Under the pieces are notes generated by a model that made no database searches, was not told the origin of the DNA, and worked only from the letters and a program-made list of their open reading frames with translations. From NCBI RefSeq assembly GCF_014530035.1, contig NZ_JACVMX010000003.1, forward strand, positions 1-64,000: a stretch of 64,000 bases of DNA, read 5' to 3'. Shown one piece after another: positions 18,193 to 26,627 of the stretch (within the stretch, counting starts at the first letter, position 1; each line of letters begins with the position of its first letter). The position numbers and the translations under genes are program-made. The DNA comes from Leucobacter sp. cx-328 (GTDB taxonomy: Bacteria; Actinomycetota; Actinomycetes; Actinomycetales; Microbacteriaceae).

Positions 18193-20034
18193 ATGGCCGG
18201 CCGAATCAAAGCAAGTGATGTTGAAGAGGTCAAGCGACGCACAAACCTCGCAGACCTCGTAGGGGACTACGTTGCGCTGAAGAACGGTGGCATCGACTCG
18301 ATGAAGGGTCTGTGCCCATTCCACGACGAGCGCAGCCCGAGTTTCCACGTTCGTCCCGCGCTCGGATATTTCCACTGCTTCGGCTGCGGTGAATCTGGGG
18401 ACGCGATTAGCTTTCTGCAGAAGCACGATCATCTCTCGTTTAGTGAGTCGGTCGAGCGGCTCGCTGCGCGAACAAACTACGTCCTCACGTATGAGGATGG
18501 CCCAACGGCCCGCGAAGACGGCCCGCCACGCGCTCGCCTGCTTGCCGCTAATCAGGAGGCAGCACAGTTCTATCGCGAGCAATTGCTGCAGTCTGAAGAA
18601 GCCGGCACTGGCCGCGCCTTTCTTGAGCAGCGTGGGTTCGATCGTGACGCGTGGGCAACGTTCGGCGTGGGCTATGCGCCACGCGGTTGGGACGCCCTCA
18701 CCTCGCATCTTCGCGGGAAGGGGTACACCCCGCAGGAGCTCGTACTTTCTGGTCTTGTCTCTGAGGGACAGCGCGGAGTGTACGACCGATTCCGCGGTCG
18801 TGTCGTCTGGCCGATCCGCGATACCAGCGGACAGGTGCTCGGATTTGGCGCTCGTAAGCTCTACGACGATGACCAAGGCCCAAAATACCTGAATACCCCC
18901 GAAACGCCGGTCTACCATAAATCGCGCGTGCTGTACGGCCTTGATCTTGCGAAGAAGGCGATCTCGCGCGGTAAACGCGTGGTGGTCGTCGAGGGCTATA
19001 CCGACGTCATGGCCTGCTATCTCGCTGGCGTCGAGTGCGCGGTTGCGACCTGTGGCACGGCATTCGGCCCCGATCACATTCAGGTGCTTCGCCGCATGAT
19101 GGGCGATGACACCGCGGCAGAGGTGATCTTCACCTTTGACCCTGATGAGGCCGGCCAGAAGGCGGCGCTGCGGGCGTTCGCGGAGGAGAAGCGATTCTCC
19201 GCACAGACCTACGCGGCAGTCGCGCCAGATGGCTACGATCCCTGCGACCTCCGATTGCACCAGGGAGACGAAGCGGTTCGTGACCTGTTCGATCGCAAGA
19301 TCCCGCTGTTCCAGTTCGCGTTAAAACAGGCGATCAGTCGCTTTGACCTCAACACGATTGAGGGGCGGATCGCTGCGCTGCGAGCAGCGGCGCCGATCGT
19401 TGCTGGTATTAAAGATCCGTCGATCCGCCCCGCATACACGCGCGAACTCGCGCGCATGCTCGGTATGGATCTTCCTGAGGTGCAGCATGCCGTGCGCACA
19501 GGACGCTCGCAGGAAGCGCCTATGCGAGAGATTTCTACGGAGCCAGAGCCGTGGGCGAACGGGCCAACGCTCGCGACCCTGCAGTTCCAACCGACCATGC
19601 TGCTTGAGCGCGACGCGCTGATGGCGATGATTCAGCAGGCGCCGGCGATCGGTCATGATCTGCTTGCGCAGGTCGTGACTGCGCAGGTGCACGAGCCGAA
19701 TCTGCGGGTGGTGCGCGATGCACTTGCTGCGGCGCTCCCAGAGTGGCAGGGCGATGCCTGGATTCCCGCGATCGTGGCGGCCGCACCAGAATCGCACCGC
19801 ACCCTGGTTCGTGAGCTTGCCGTGGCGCCATTGCCGCAGAAGAACGCTGATCTGCTCGGCACCTATGCGCGCGGCGTGACGATTGCGCTTCTCGACCGTG
19901 ATTTGCAGGCCCTGAAGCAAGAACTTCTCGCCCGTCTTCAGCGCCAAAGCGGCACTGGTGGCGAGGACTCGCTCCTTATTCAGCAGCAGCTCGTCGCACT
20001 TGAAGCGGCGCGCCGTAGCCTGAAAAACGAGTAG
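18193..20034 (+). CDS. dnaG: DNA primase
   Basis: Makes RNA primers for replication. 613 residues in standard order: N-terminal zinc ribbon (CPFH near 41-44 and CFGC near 62-65), RNA-polymerase domain with the TOPRIM acid in VVVEGYTDVM (near 267) and TFDPDEAG (near 315), then a C-terminal helicase-interaction domain. ATG 18193 is ten bases after the dgt stop. Confidence 0.96.
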   Translation: MAGRIKASDVEEVKRRTNLADLVGDYVALKNGGIDSMKGLCPFHDERSPSFHVRPALGYFHCFGCGESGDAISFLQKHDHLSFSESVERLAARTNYVLTYEDGPTAREDGPPRARLLAANQEAAQFYREQLLQSEEAGTGRAFLEQRGFDRDAWATFGVGYAPRGWDALTSHLRGKGYTPQELVLSGLVSEGQRGVYDRFRGRVVWPIRDTSGQVLGFGARKLYDDDQGPKYLNTPETPVYHKSRVLYGLDLAKKAISRGKRVVVVEGYTDVMACYLAGVECAVATCGTAFGPDHIQVLRRMMGDDTAAEVIFTFDPDEAGQKAALRAFAEEKRFSAQTYAAVAPDGYDPCDLRLHQGDEAVRDLFDRKIPLFQFALKQAISRFDLNTIEGRIAALRAAAPIVAGIKDPSIRPAYTRELARMLGMDLPEVQHAVRTGRSQEAPMREISTEPEPWANGPTLATLQFQPTMLLERDALMAMIQQAPAIGHDLLAQVVTAQVHEPNLRVVRDALAAALPEWQGDAWIPAIVAAAPESHRTLVRELAVAPLPQKNADLLGTYARGVTIALLDRDLQALKQELLARLQRQSGTGGEDSLLIQQQLVALEAARRSLKNE

Positions 20035-20110
20035 CGAGATCCGCAGCCTTGCTGGCTTCCGCCAGTAGGGTGAGTTACGTACATTTTCATCCCGGAACGG
20101 AAGTAGCAGC

Positions 20111-20956
20111 ATGGCTCACCCAAATCCGCAGGCGGACCCGGCCATCTTTGTCGAGGATCTGTCACTCAGCTATCCGGCGCACGGCGGCGCAGCTTTCCAG
20201 GCTGTTGAAGGCGTGAGCTTCGAGCTTGCTCGCGGGGGAGTCCTCGCGGTGCTTGGCGAGAGTGGGTCAGGCAAGTCGACACTCACCAAGTTCCTTGCGG
20301 GACGCGGGAAGGACGCTGGCGACAAAGGAGCGCGGATCAAGCACTCCGGTGGCACCGGCCGGACCCTCGACATTGATCTTTCGCGCGCATCTAAGGGCAC
20401 TCGAAACAAACTCACTGCGTATGTCGGCTACCTCAGTCAGAATGAGGGCGCGACGCTCACCGCTGAGCTGACCATCGGGGACGTGCTGCTTGAGCCAGTA
20501 TCTGAGCGCACCCGAAAGTTCGATCGCGACGCGATGGGTGAGATTATCGCGGAGATGATGGATATCGTCGCGCTCCCGCTCAGCACGCTGCAGCAGTTCC
20601 CGCACGAGCTCTCTAAGGGGCAGCGCCAGCGCATTGCCGTCATGCGTTCACTCATGCTTGAACCGCCCGTCCTCATCGCAGATGAGCCAACACTCGGCGT
20701 CGATGCAAACAATCGGCCGCGGATCGTTGAGCTGCTGCGCTGGTATCACGAGCGCACAAACTCAGCGATGATGCTCATTAGCCACGACATCGGCATGCTC
20801 GAAGCACTTGTTGAAGACGTGCTCGTGATGCAGCAGGGCGCCATCGTTGGTGCGGGCGACATTAACGCGATCTTCCGACAGGCGGATCACGAATACGTGC
20901 AGCGACTCGCGCAAGCGTTGCGCAGCACTGCGTACGACGAAATCGCGATGGAGTAG
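20111..20956 (+). CDS. Orphan ABC transporter ATP-binding protein
   Basis: Single ATP-binding domain of 281 residues: Walker A GESGSGKST (48-56), signature LSKGQRQRIAV (from about 167), Walker B VLIADEPTLG (near 186) and switch His in LISHDIG. The overall shape resembles the oligopeptide/dipeptide (DppD/OppD) class. No permease or binding-protein gene is adjacent. GGAAG precedes the ATG. It may serve a transporter encoded elsewhere; the substrate is unknown. Confidence 0.8.
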   Translation: MAHPNPQADPAIFVEDLSLSYPAHGGAAFQAVEGVSFELARGGVLAVLGESGSGKSTLTKFLAGRGKDAGDKGARIKHSGGTGRTLDIDLSRASKGTRNKLTAYVGYLSQNEGATLTAELTIGDVLLEPVSERTRKFDRDAMGEIIAEMMDIVALPLSTLQQFPHELSKGQRQRIAVMRSLMLEPPVLIADEPTLGVDANNRPRIVELLRWYHERTNSAMMLISHDIGMLEALVEDVLVMQQGAIVGAGDINAIFRQADHEYVQRLAQALRSTAYDEIAME

Positions 20957-21037
20957 GCCGCACGGCGGTCACGCACGCGTGTCACAGAGTGGCGTCGAAG
21001 CGTCGCCCGGATGACGCGCGCGGGATCCGGTGGTGAT

Positions 21038-21067
21038 TTGCGGCGGCCCATTCGCGCGGGCTACTAT
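21038..21067 (+). promoter_or_regulatory. Promoter of first tRNA-Asn
   Basis: TTGCGG at 21038-21043 and TACTAT at 21062-21067 with an 18-base spacer. The second tRNA-Asn has the same architecture 606 bases further on. Confidence 0.65.
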
Positions 21068-21090
21068 CGTTTACGTTGCTTCGGCAATGA

Positions 21091-21163
21091 TCCCCTGTAG
21101 CTCAGTTGGCAGAGCGCTTGACTGTTAATCAGGATGTCGCTGGTTCGAGCCCAGCCGGGGGAG
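21091..21163 (+). tRNA. tRNA-Asn(GTT), copy 1
   Basis: A 73-base cloverleaf: acceptor TCCCCTG/CGGGGGA, anticodon loop CTGTTAA giving GTT, discriminator G. The mature sequence is identical to the copy at 21697-21769. Confidence 0.95.
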
Positions 21164-21170
21164 CAAGTTA

Positions 21171-21199
21171 GACCCTCACCTTCGGGTGAGGGTCTTTTG
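21171..21199 (+). terminator. Terminator of first tRNA-Asn
   Basis: GACCCTCACC, tetraloop TTCG, GGTGAGGGTC, then TTTTG. Perfect 10-bp stem. Confidence 0.92.
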
Positions 21200-21643
21200 C
21201 TTTGTCGCCTGCTCTGTTGGTTTGGCGCCGGCTTCGGTTCAACCCGGCGCAAAGGGCAGTCTCTGCCGAGATTGATGGTTTCATGTGCCTGAAAGACCCT
21301 GTTTCGGAAAACAGGCCTGTTTCGAGGCAGTGGCTGCGCTTTTGGCATGTGGCAAGAGTGGCCTGGGGGCGGCGTGGGGGCTCCCGCATTTTGCCGCCAA
21401 TATGTAATCGGCCGTAGATATGTTCCAGAGGGGCTGAAATGGCATATTGAGGTCAGATCGCATGTCTACGGCAAGAGTTTCAGCCGTGGTGGCGCACCGG
21501 AGCGGTTTGGCTGGACGATCTGGTTTCCGAGAGAGAAACACGAACTGTCACGGTGGGTTGCGGCGGTGATGGACTCGATTGCCTGGAAAGTCGTTGGTTC
21601 TGGAAAAGAATTTCCGACACGACGCGCGACACGGGTGAATGAT
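21200..21643. other. Non-coding or decayed spacer between the tRNA-Asn units
   Basis: About 440 bases with no convincing gene. A plus frame opening at 21347 runs into the second tRNA, and a minus frame (21281-21541) has no recognisable family. Codon usage in these frames does not look like the neighbouring genes. It could be a remnant of inserted or duplicated DNA; nothing in it identifies an integrase or transposase. Confidence 0.5.
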
Positions 21644-21673
21644 TTGCAGTTGCGCTTCGCTGGCCGCTACTAT
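21644..21673 (+). promoter_or_regulatory. Promoter of second tRNA-Asn
   Basis: TTGCAG at 21644-21649 and TACTAT at 21668-21673, spacer 18. The second copy therefore is a complete transcription unit of its own. Confidence 0.65.
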
Positions 21674-21696
21674 CGTAAACGTTGCTTAAGCAATGA

Positions 21697-21769
21697 TCCC
21701 CTGTAGCTCAGTTGGCAGAGCGCTTGACTGTTAATCAGGATGTCGCTGGTTCGAGCCCAGCCGGGGGAG
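21697..21769 (+). tRNA. tRNA-Asn(GTT), copy 2
   Basis: Identical in the mature part to the tRNA at 21091-21163, anticodon GTT, with its own promoter and terminator. Confidence 0.95.
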
Positions 21770-21776
21770 CAAGTTA

Positions 21777-21805
21777 GACCCTCACCTTCGGGTGAGGGTC
21801 TTTTG
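21777..21805 (+). terminator. Terminator of second tRNA-Asn
   Basis: Same 10-bp stem, TTCG loop and T-run as the terminator at 21171-21199. Confidence 0.92.
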
Positions 21806-21941
21806 TTTGAGTAGACGAGATTCCCGTGTGACCTCAGTCTCCTGGCGGGAGCGTGCCCCGCAATCCTCCGACACGCGGGGCGAAACGAAGATGTGCGCAA
21901 CCGCGCTTTTCCACTATGCTGATCGAGGTGCTTCTGCACTA

Positions 21942-21960
21942 CATAACTCCCAGAGTTATG
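21942..21960 (+). repeat. Perfect inverted repeat abutting tRNA-Gly(TCC)
   Basis: CATAACTC at 21942-21949 and GAGTTATG at 21953-21960 are exact reverse complements around CCA. The last G is also the first base of the mature tRNA. It could be a leader hairpin facing RNase P or a regulator binding site in the tRNA promoter. Confidence 0.7.
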
Positions 21961-22030
21961 GGGATGTAGCTTAATGGTAAAGCTCCAGTCTTCCAAACTG
22001 GCTACGCGGGTTCGATTCCCGTCATCCCCT
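21960..22030 (+). tRNA. tRNA-Gly(TCC)
   Basis: A 71-base cloverleaf: acceptor GGGGATG/CATCCCC, anticodon stem CCAGT/ACTGG, loop CTTCCAA giving TCC. CCA is encoded at 22031-22033. Different isoacceptor from the two Gly(GCC) genes. Confidence 0.95.
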
Positions 22031-22036
22031 CCATTG

Positions 22037-22066
22037 AACCCCTGCTGCGGCAGGGGTTCTTGCGTT
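22037..22066 (+). terminator. Terminator of tRNA-Gly(TCC)
   Basis: AACCCCTGC (22037-22045) pairs with GCAGGGGTT (22050-22058), followed by CTTGCGTTTT. Confidence 0.88.
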
Positions 22067-22159
22067 TTGCGGGACAAGCGAGCGGCGTCCACTCTGCCGG
22101 TCAAGGACTCCCCGTTGGGCTAATCTGCACCCGCCTCTGATTCAGTATCCCCAACTCGC

Positions 22160-22214
22160 TTCACAAACATCTGATGAATCTGCTACAGTCGCTCCGTAAG
22201 GTTCACCTTGCATA
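22160..22214 (+). promoter_or_regulatory. efeUOB promoter with IdeR/DtxR-like box
   Basis: TTCACA (22160-22165) and TACAGT (22184-22189) are spaced by 18 bases. Just downstream, AAGGTTCACCTT at 22198-22209 is palindromic and matches the core of the iron-dependent repressor box (TTAGGTTAGSCTAACCTAA). A bound repressor would cover the transcription start. An inverted repeat, CAAACATC at 22164-22171 and GATGTTTG at 22220-22227, brackets the region. Confidence 0.65.
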
Positions 22215-22245
22215 GATCTGATGTTTGAAGTGAAAGGCCCGGAGC

Positions 22246-23229
22246 ATGCTCGCGACGCTACTTATTGGAATGCGTGAGGGGCTCGAAGCGGCGCTAGTGG
22301 TGAGCGTACTGCTCGCTTACGTCAACAAGATCGGTCGCCGAGATGCAGCTCGGAAGATTTGGTTTGGTGTTGGCGCAGCGATCCTGCTGTCGCTCATCGT
22401 CGGTGCTGTGCTGACGTACGGGGCTTACGGCCTCTCGTTTGTGGCGCAGGAGGCAATTGGTGGCACCTTGTCGCTCGTTGCCGTCGCAATGGTCACCTGG
22501 ATGGTGTTTTGGATGCTGCGGATGTCGCGGGGCTTGAGTGGTCAGCTCCGCGACCAGCTCGACAAAGCACTGTTGGGCGGCGGTTGGGGAGTTGCCGCGG
22601 TAGCGTTCATCTCCGTTGCCCGCGAGGGTATCGAGACCGCGCTCTTTATCTGGGCCACTACCCGCGCGAGCGACACGACTCCGCTCGTTGGCTTTCTGTC
22701 AGCAATCTCAGGCATCGTCATCGCCGCGGTACTCGGCTGGGCGCTCTACCGCGGGCTCCTCGTGATCAACCTCACGGTGTTCTTCCGCTGGAGTGGCGTC
22801 CTGCTCATTATCTTCGCTGCGGGCGTGCTTGCGTATGGCGTGCATGACCTGCAGGAAGCCGGGCTTCTGCCCGGGCCGTTCATGCCAGTACCTCTGAGTG
22901 CAGGACCCGTGATGGCGACCTGGTTTGGTGAGGCTGCCTGGGCCTTCCAGATCTCGCACGTCATCGCGCCAGACGGGTTCTTGGGTGTCCTGTTGAAGGG
23001 CACAATTGGTTTCTCGCCCGAGATGACCAAACTCGAGGTACTGGCATGGGCCACCTATCTCATCGTTGTTCTCCCGCTCTTCCTGATGCGCTCGTACCGT
23101 TCGTCGAAGCCTGCGGCGCAGACCCCGGATATTTCGGTGCCGGAAAAGCAAGGGGAGTCAGCGGCGGCTTACGCCGGCCAGACCTCAGCGCCAGCGAAGT
23201 CGTGCACCGGCGCTGATCCGCGCTCGTAA
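22246..23229 (+). CDS. efeU: EfeU, FTR1-family iron permease
   Basis: Membrane channel for iron import in the EfeUOB system. 327 residues with seven hydrophobic segments. The two iron-binding REXXE motifs are present: REGLE at 10-14 in the first helix and REGIE at about 126-130. The C-terminal 60 residues are hydrophilic and Pro/Ala-rich. It is first of efeU-efeO-efeB, 29 bases before efeO. An iron-repressor box upstream suggests expression under iron starvation. Confidence 0.92.
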   Translation: MLATLLIGMREGLEAALVVSVLLAYVNKIGRRDAARKIWFGVGAAILLSLIVGAVLTYGAYGLSFVAQEAIGGTLSLVAVAMVTWMVFWMLRMSRGLSGQLRDQLDKALLGGGWGVAAVAFISVAREGIETALFIWATTRASDTTPLVGFLSAISGIVIAAVLGWALYRGLLVINLTVFFRWSGVLLIIFAAGVLAYGVHDLQEAGLLPGPFMPVPLSAGPVMATWFGEAAWAFQISHVIAPDGFLGVLLKGTIGFSPEMTKLEVLAWATYLIVVLPLFLMRSYRSSKPAAQTPDISVPEKQGESAAAYAGQTSAPAKSCTGADPRS

Positions 23230-23258
23230 TTTTCCCTCATGTCCTGAAAGGACCATCC

Positions 23259-24485
23259 GTGATTTCCACGCACACTCCCTCCACCCTTCGCCTGCTCGGC
23301 GCGGCAGGCGCCTGCGGCATCGCGACGCTCGCGCTTACCGGCTGCGTGCCGAACGGTGCAGCCGACGCGACCACCATCGCGGTTGCGGCGTCAGACGACG
23401 GCTGCTCGGTGTCGACTCCGTCCGCTGATGCAGGCACCATCACGTTCCAGGTGGCGAACTCCGGCACCAAGGTGAACGAGTTCTACGTTCTCGGCAGCAA
23501 CGAGCTCACGATCGTCGGCGAGGTGGAGAACATCGCTCCAGGTACGACCCGCGAGCTGACGATCCAGGTGGGGGCAGGTGACTACTTCACGAGCTGCAAG
23601 CCCGGCATGATCGGTGCGGGTGTCGGCCAGGCGGCATTCACCGTCAGCGGTGACGCGGTAAGCGCCTCGCCTGAGGAAGAGGCAGTTATTGCGCAATATG
23701 TCGCGTACGTGAAGACGCAAACCGAAGAGCTCGTTCCCGAGGTGCAGGCGTTTGTCGACGCGTACAAGGCTGGCAATGATGATGAGGCGCGCGCGCTGTT
23801 CCCAATCGCGCGCATTAATTACGAGCGGATCGAACCGACAGCAGAGCAGTTCGGCGACCTGGACCCGAAGATTGACTACCGCAAACCGGGCGCGATCGAG
23901 GAAGGCCTTGAATTCACCGGCTTCCATCGCATCGAGCAAGATCTGTGGCTCGAACGTGCCATCGAAAACTACTCGCAGCCCGAGAAAAACCACTACCCGA
24001 AGGACGACCTCGTCGCGCTGACCCCTGAGCAGCGTGCTGAGATCGGCGATCAGCTCGTTGCGGACGTCACCGAACTCAAGGACAAGGTTGCAAGCCCTGA
24101 GTTCACGCTCACCCTTGCAGACATCACTGAGGGCGCGAAGGGCCTGCTCGACGAGGTAGCTGCACCTGATGGCAAGCTGCCTGGTGAAGAGAATGAGTTT
24201 GCACACACTGACCTCTACGATTTCGTTGCAAACGTTGAGGGTGCCCAGGTGGCATTCGACACTGTTCGACCCCTGCTCGTCGCGAACGGTGGCGAGGAGC
24301 TCGCGACCGAACTCGACGCCCGTTTCGCTGACATGTTCGAGCTGCTCGCAACCTATGGTTCGTTCGATGCAGGATTCGTCTCGTATGACACGGTTGATGC
24401 TTCGCAGCGCAACGAGCTGGCGGCAAAGCTCACCGCGCTGAGCGAGCCGATGTCGCGCCTGACCGCTGGCGTCGTCTCGGCTTAA
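23259..24485 (+). CDS. efeO: EfeO, iron-binding lipoprotein (cupredoxin + M75)
   Basis: Extracytoplasmic iron-binding partner of EfeU. 408 residues: lipoprotein signal ending in the lipobox LTGC (Cys29), a cupredoxin-like domain (about 40-135), and an imelysin/M75 domain carrying the HxxE motif HRIEQD (His223). The two-domain form is the full-length EfeO type rather than the short EfeM type. Start GTG 23259 follows GAAAGGA. Lipid anchoring would keep it at the membrane surface beside EfeU. Confidence 0.92.
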   Translation: MISTHTPSTLRLLGAAGACGIATLALTGCVPNGAADATTIAVAASDDGCSVSTPSADAGTITFQVANSGTKVNEFYVLGSNELTIVGEVENIAPGTTRELTIQVGAGDYFTSCKPGMIGAGVGQAAFTVSGDAVSASPEEEAVIAQYVAYVKTQTEELVPEVQAFVDAYKAGNDDEARALFPIARINYERIEPTAEQFGDLDPKIDYRKPGAIEEGLEFTGFHRIEQDLWLERAIENYSQPEKNHYPKDDLVALTPEQRAEIGDQLVADVTELKDKVASPEFTLTLADITEGAKGLLDEVAAPDGKLPGEENEFAHTDLYDFVANVEGAQVAFDTVRPLLVANGGEELATELDARFADMFELLATYGSFDAGFVSYDTVDASQRNELAAKLTALSEPMSRLTAGVVSA

Positions 24486-24518
24486 GGCCGGCACAACCAG
24501 AGGTGTAGCTAGGTATCC

Positions 24519-25946
24519 ATGTTTTCCGACGACGCCACCACTCCCATCCCAACCGATCCCGCTGATTTGTCAGTCCCCACAGCGCCACAGGGTCGACAGC
24601 AGCGCAATTCGCACTCCGAAGATGCAGGCGACCCCGACCGGTCAGTCCAGAGTTCCTCCCTGGCTCGTCCGTCGCGTCGCGGTCTCTTCGGACTCCTCGG
24701 CGCTGGTGCCGCGGGGCTTGCGCTGGGTGGCGTCGCCGGAAATGCTCTCCAGCGGGGGCGCGGATCAACCGCAGCCCTCGCGCAGGCAACCGTAGACTTT
24801 GGCGGCCCCCACCAAGCTGGCATCGTCACACCCGCGCAAGACCGCCTGCACTTCGCCGCGTTCGCAATGAACACGGGCACAACGCGCGACGACCTCATCT
24901 CGTTGTTGCGTGATTGGACCACTGCGGCGAGCGCGCTCTCACGCGGTGAAGAGGTGGGTGAAGGGATGGAACCCGGGAACGCGCTTTTGCCGCCTGATGA
25001 CACTGGTGAGGCGACGGGCCTTGGCCCTGGAAATTTGACGCTCACCTTCGGGTTCGGGCGTTCCCTGTTTGTGGGCGGTGAGCGCAGCGGCACCGGCACG
25101 GTGAGCTCTGAGGCTGACCCGTTCGGCATTCGCGACCAGTTACCTAAGCAGTTTGAGCCGCTGCCTTCGTTCGCTTTTGACCTGCTCGATGCCACGCAGA
25201 GTGGCGGTGATCTGTGTGTACAGGCGTGCAGCGATGACCCGCAAATTGCTGTGCATGCGATCCGCAATTTGGCGCGGATCGCCACAGGCCGTGCGCATCT
25301 TGCCTGGAGTCAGTTAGGGTTCGGTCGCACAGCGTCGACATCGCTTGAACAAGACACCCCCCGAAATCTTTTTGGCTTCAAGGACGGCACCGCCAATGTC
25401 ATGGCGGAGGAGACCGAGGAGCTTGCCAACCACGTGTGGGTTGGAAGCGAAGCGCCCGAGTGGCTTCGGGGAGGTTCGTATCTTGTCGCTCGGAAGATTC
25501 AGATGACCATTGAGACGTGGGATCGCGCAAACCTGGCGGAGCAGGAGCGCATCTTTGGGCGCACGAAGCGAGAGGGCGCGCCGCTTACCAGTGCTCATGA
25601 GTTCGATACACCTGACTTCGACGCGATGGATCACGCTGCTGGAAGCCCGAAGATCGACATGGCGGCACATGTGCGGCTCGCGCATCCCGTACGCAACGGG
25701 GGAGTCCGCCTACTTCGCCGCGGTTACAACTATGTTGATGGATCGAATTCGCTTGGTCAGCTCAATGCTGGGCTGTTCTTCATCTCGTTCCAGCGGGACC
25801 CTGAAAGCTTCGTGCGGGTGCAGCAATCCCTGAAGAGTGATTTGCTGAATGAGTACATTCGCCATATCGGCTCAGGTCTGTGGGCCGTTCCGCGCGGGCT
25901 TGAACGGGGTGGTGACGAGTTCATCGGTCAGGCGTTGTTTGAGTAA
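24519..25946 (+). CDS. efeB: EfeB, Tat-exported DyP-type peroxidase
   Basis: Heme peroxidase of the dye-decolorising family, proposed to oxidise ferrous iron or handle heme for EfeUO. 475 residues. A long Tat signal peptide has the twin arginines at 53-54 (PSRRGLFGLLGAGAAG). The DyP signature GFKDG is at about 286-290 with catalytic Asp289, and a conserved His near 384 (AAHVRL) is the likely heme ligand. It ends the three-gene operon. Confidence 0.93.
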   Translation: MFSDDATTPIPTDPADLSVPTAPQGRQQRNSHSEDAGDPDRSVQSSSLARPSRRGLFGLLGAGAAGLALGGVAGNALQRGRGSTAALAQATVDFGGPHQAGIVTPAQDRLHFAAFAMNTGTTRDDLISLLRDWTTAASALSRGEEVGEGMEPGNALLPPDDTGEATGLGPGNLTLTFGFGRSLFVGGERSGTGTVSSEADPFGIRDQLPKQFEPLPSFAFDLLDATQSGGDLCVQACSDDPQIAVHAIRNLARIATGRAHLAWSQLGFGRTASTSLEQDTPRNLFGFKDGTANVMAEETEELANHVWVGSEAPEWLRGGSYLVARKIQMTIETWDRANLAEQERIFGRTKREGAPLTSAHEFDTPDFDAMDHAAGSPKIDMAAHVRLAHPVRNGGVRLLRRGYNYVDGSNSLGQLNAGLFFISFQRDPESFVRVQQSLKSDLLNEYIRHIGSGLWAVPRGLERGGDEFIGQALFE

Positions 25947-25993
25947 CGGTTCGTCTTCAGATTTTGTGGCGCCCGTCCTCGCGCTCTAAACTC

Positions 25994-26013
25994 CCTAACT
26001 AACATTAGTTAGG
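25994..26013. promoter_or_regulatory. Operator palindrome of the TetR regulator
   Basis: CCTAACTAA and TTAGTTAGG are perfect reverse complements separated by CA. The palindrome ends nine bases before the GTG start of the TetR gene, so binding would repress the whole operon. Confidence 0.8.
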
Positions 26014-26021
26014 CGGTTATC

Positions 26022-26627
26022 GTGGCAGAGACACGCTCACGCATCCTCAGTGCGGCATTGCTTCGCTTCGCACAGTCGGATTACACCTCGACGTCCCTCA
26101 AAGACATCGCAGCGGATGTTGGCATCAAAGCGCCATCGATCTACGCACACTTTACGAGCAAAGAAGAACTCTATGCAGAGGTCTATATGCGCTCAATCGG
26201 TGACCACCGAGACTACTTCACCACTCGTATCGGCGATGCCACAGCGCTCGAACCGATTGAGCGGCTCCACCAACTGTTCACTGGCGTGCGCGATTTCTAC
26301 CGTTCACGTCCAGAACTCCTTGAATTTCACCTGAGCACCGCACTCGGACACAATCGAGCGAAGGCGCCAGGCATGGCCGACACATTCCAAGTTTGGGATG
26401 CGGATTTGTCGGCAGCCGTCCGAGAGGCATATCTCGAGGGCGTTGCGCGGGGGCAGTTCACGAGCCTGCCACCCGAGGCCTTTACATCCCACTTCATGTG
26501 CCTCCTGGATGGACTCTTCCTCCAGATGGGCCACTATCCGTCTGCGCTTTTTGATGCGCACCTCACTCAGACATGGGATGTCTTCGTGCAGTTCCTTACT
26601 GCGCACGTATCCCAGGAGAGCTCGTAA
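26022..26627 (+). CDS. TetR-family regulator of the hydantoin-type operon
   Basis: 201 residues with the family N-terminal helix-turn-helix (about 1-60: TSLKDIAADVGIKAPSIYAH) and a variable ligand-binding C-terminal domain. Start is GTG 26022, directly behind a perfect 20-base palindrome that is its probable operator. Its TAA overlaps the permease ATG (TAATG), so regulator and transporter are coupled. The ligand is presumably the substrate or an intermediate of the pathway encoded downstream. Confidence 0.88.
   Translation: MAETRSRILSAALLRFAQSDYTSTSLKDIAADVGIKAPSIYAHFTSKEELYAEVYMRSIGDHRDYFTTRIGDATALEPIERLHQLFTGVRDFYRSRPELLEFHLSTALGHNRAKAPGMADTFQVWDADLSAAVREAYLEGVARGQFTSLPPEAFTSHFMCLLDGLFLQMGHYPSALFDAHLTQTWDVFVQFLTAHVSQESS

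Larger units (their letters stand above)
21061..21199 (+). repeat. Direct repeat, copy 1 (tRNA-Asn unit)
   Basis: 139 bases from the -10 through leader, tRNA-Asn and terminator recur at 21667-21805 with four visible mismatches, all in the leader. Two of the changes fall in the four-base loop of a TTGC/GCAA leader hairpin (TTCG here, TTAA in copy 2), leaving the stem intact. Confidence 0.9.
21667..21805 (+). repeat. Direct repeat, copy 2 (tRNA-Asn unit)
   Basis: Partner of 21061-21199, same orientation, offset 606 bases. Similarity stops just upstream of the -10 and at the end of the terminator T-run. Confidence 0.9.

Noticed and set aside
21347-21706. Frame in the spacer between the tRNA-Asn genes
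   Set aside because: It ends inside the second tRNA, has no known family and lacks the codon bias of the neighbouring genes.
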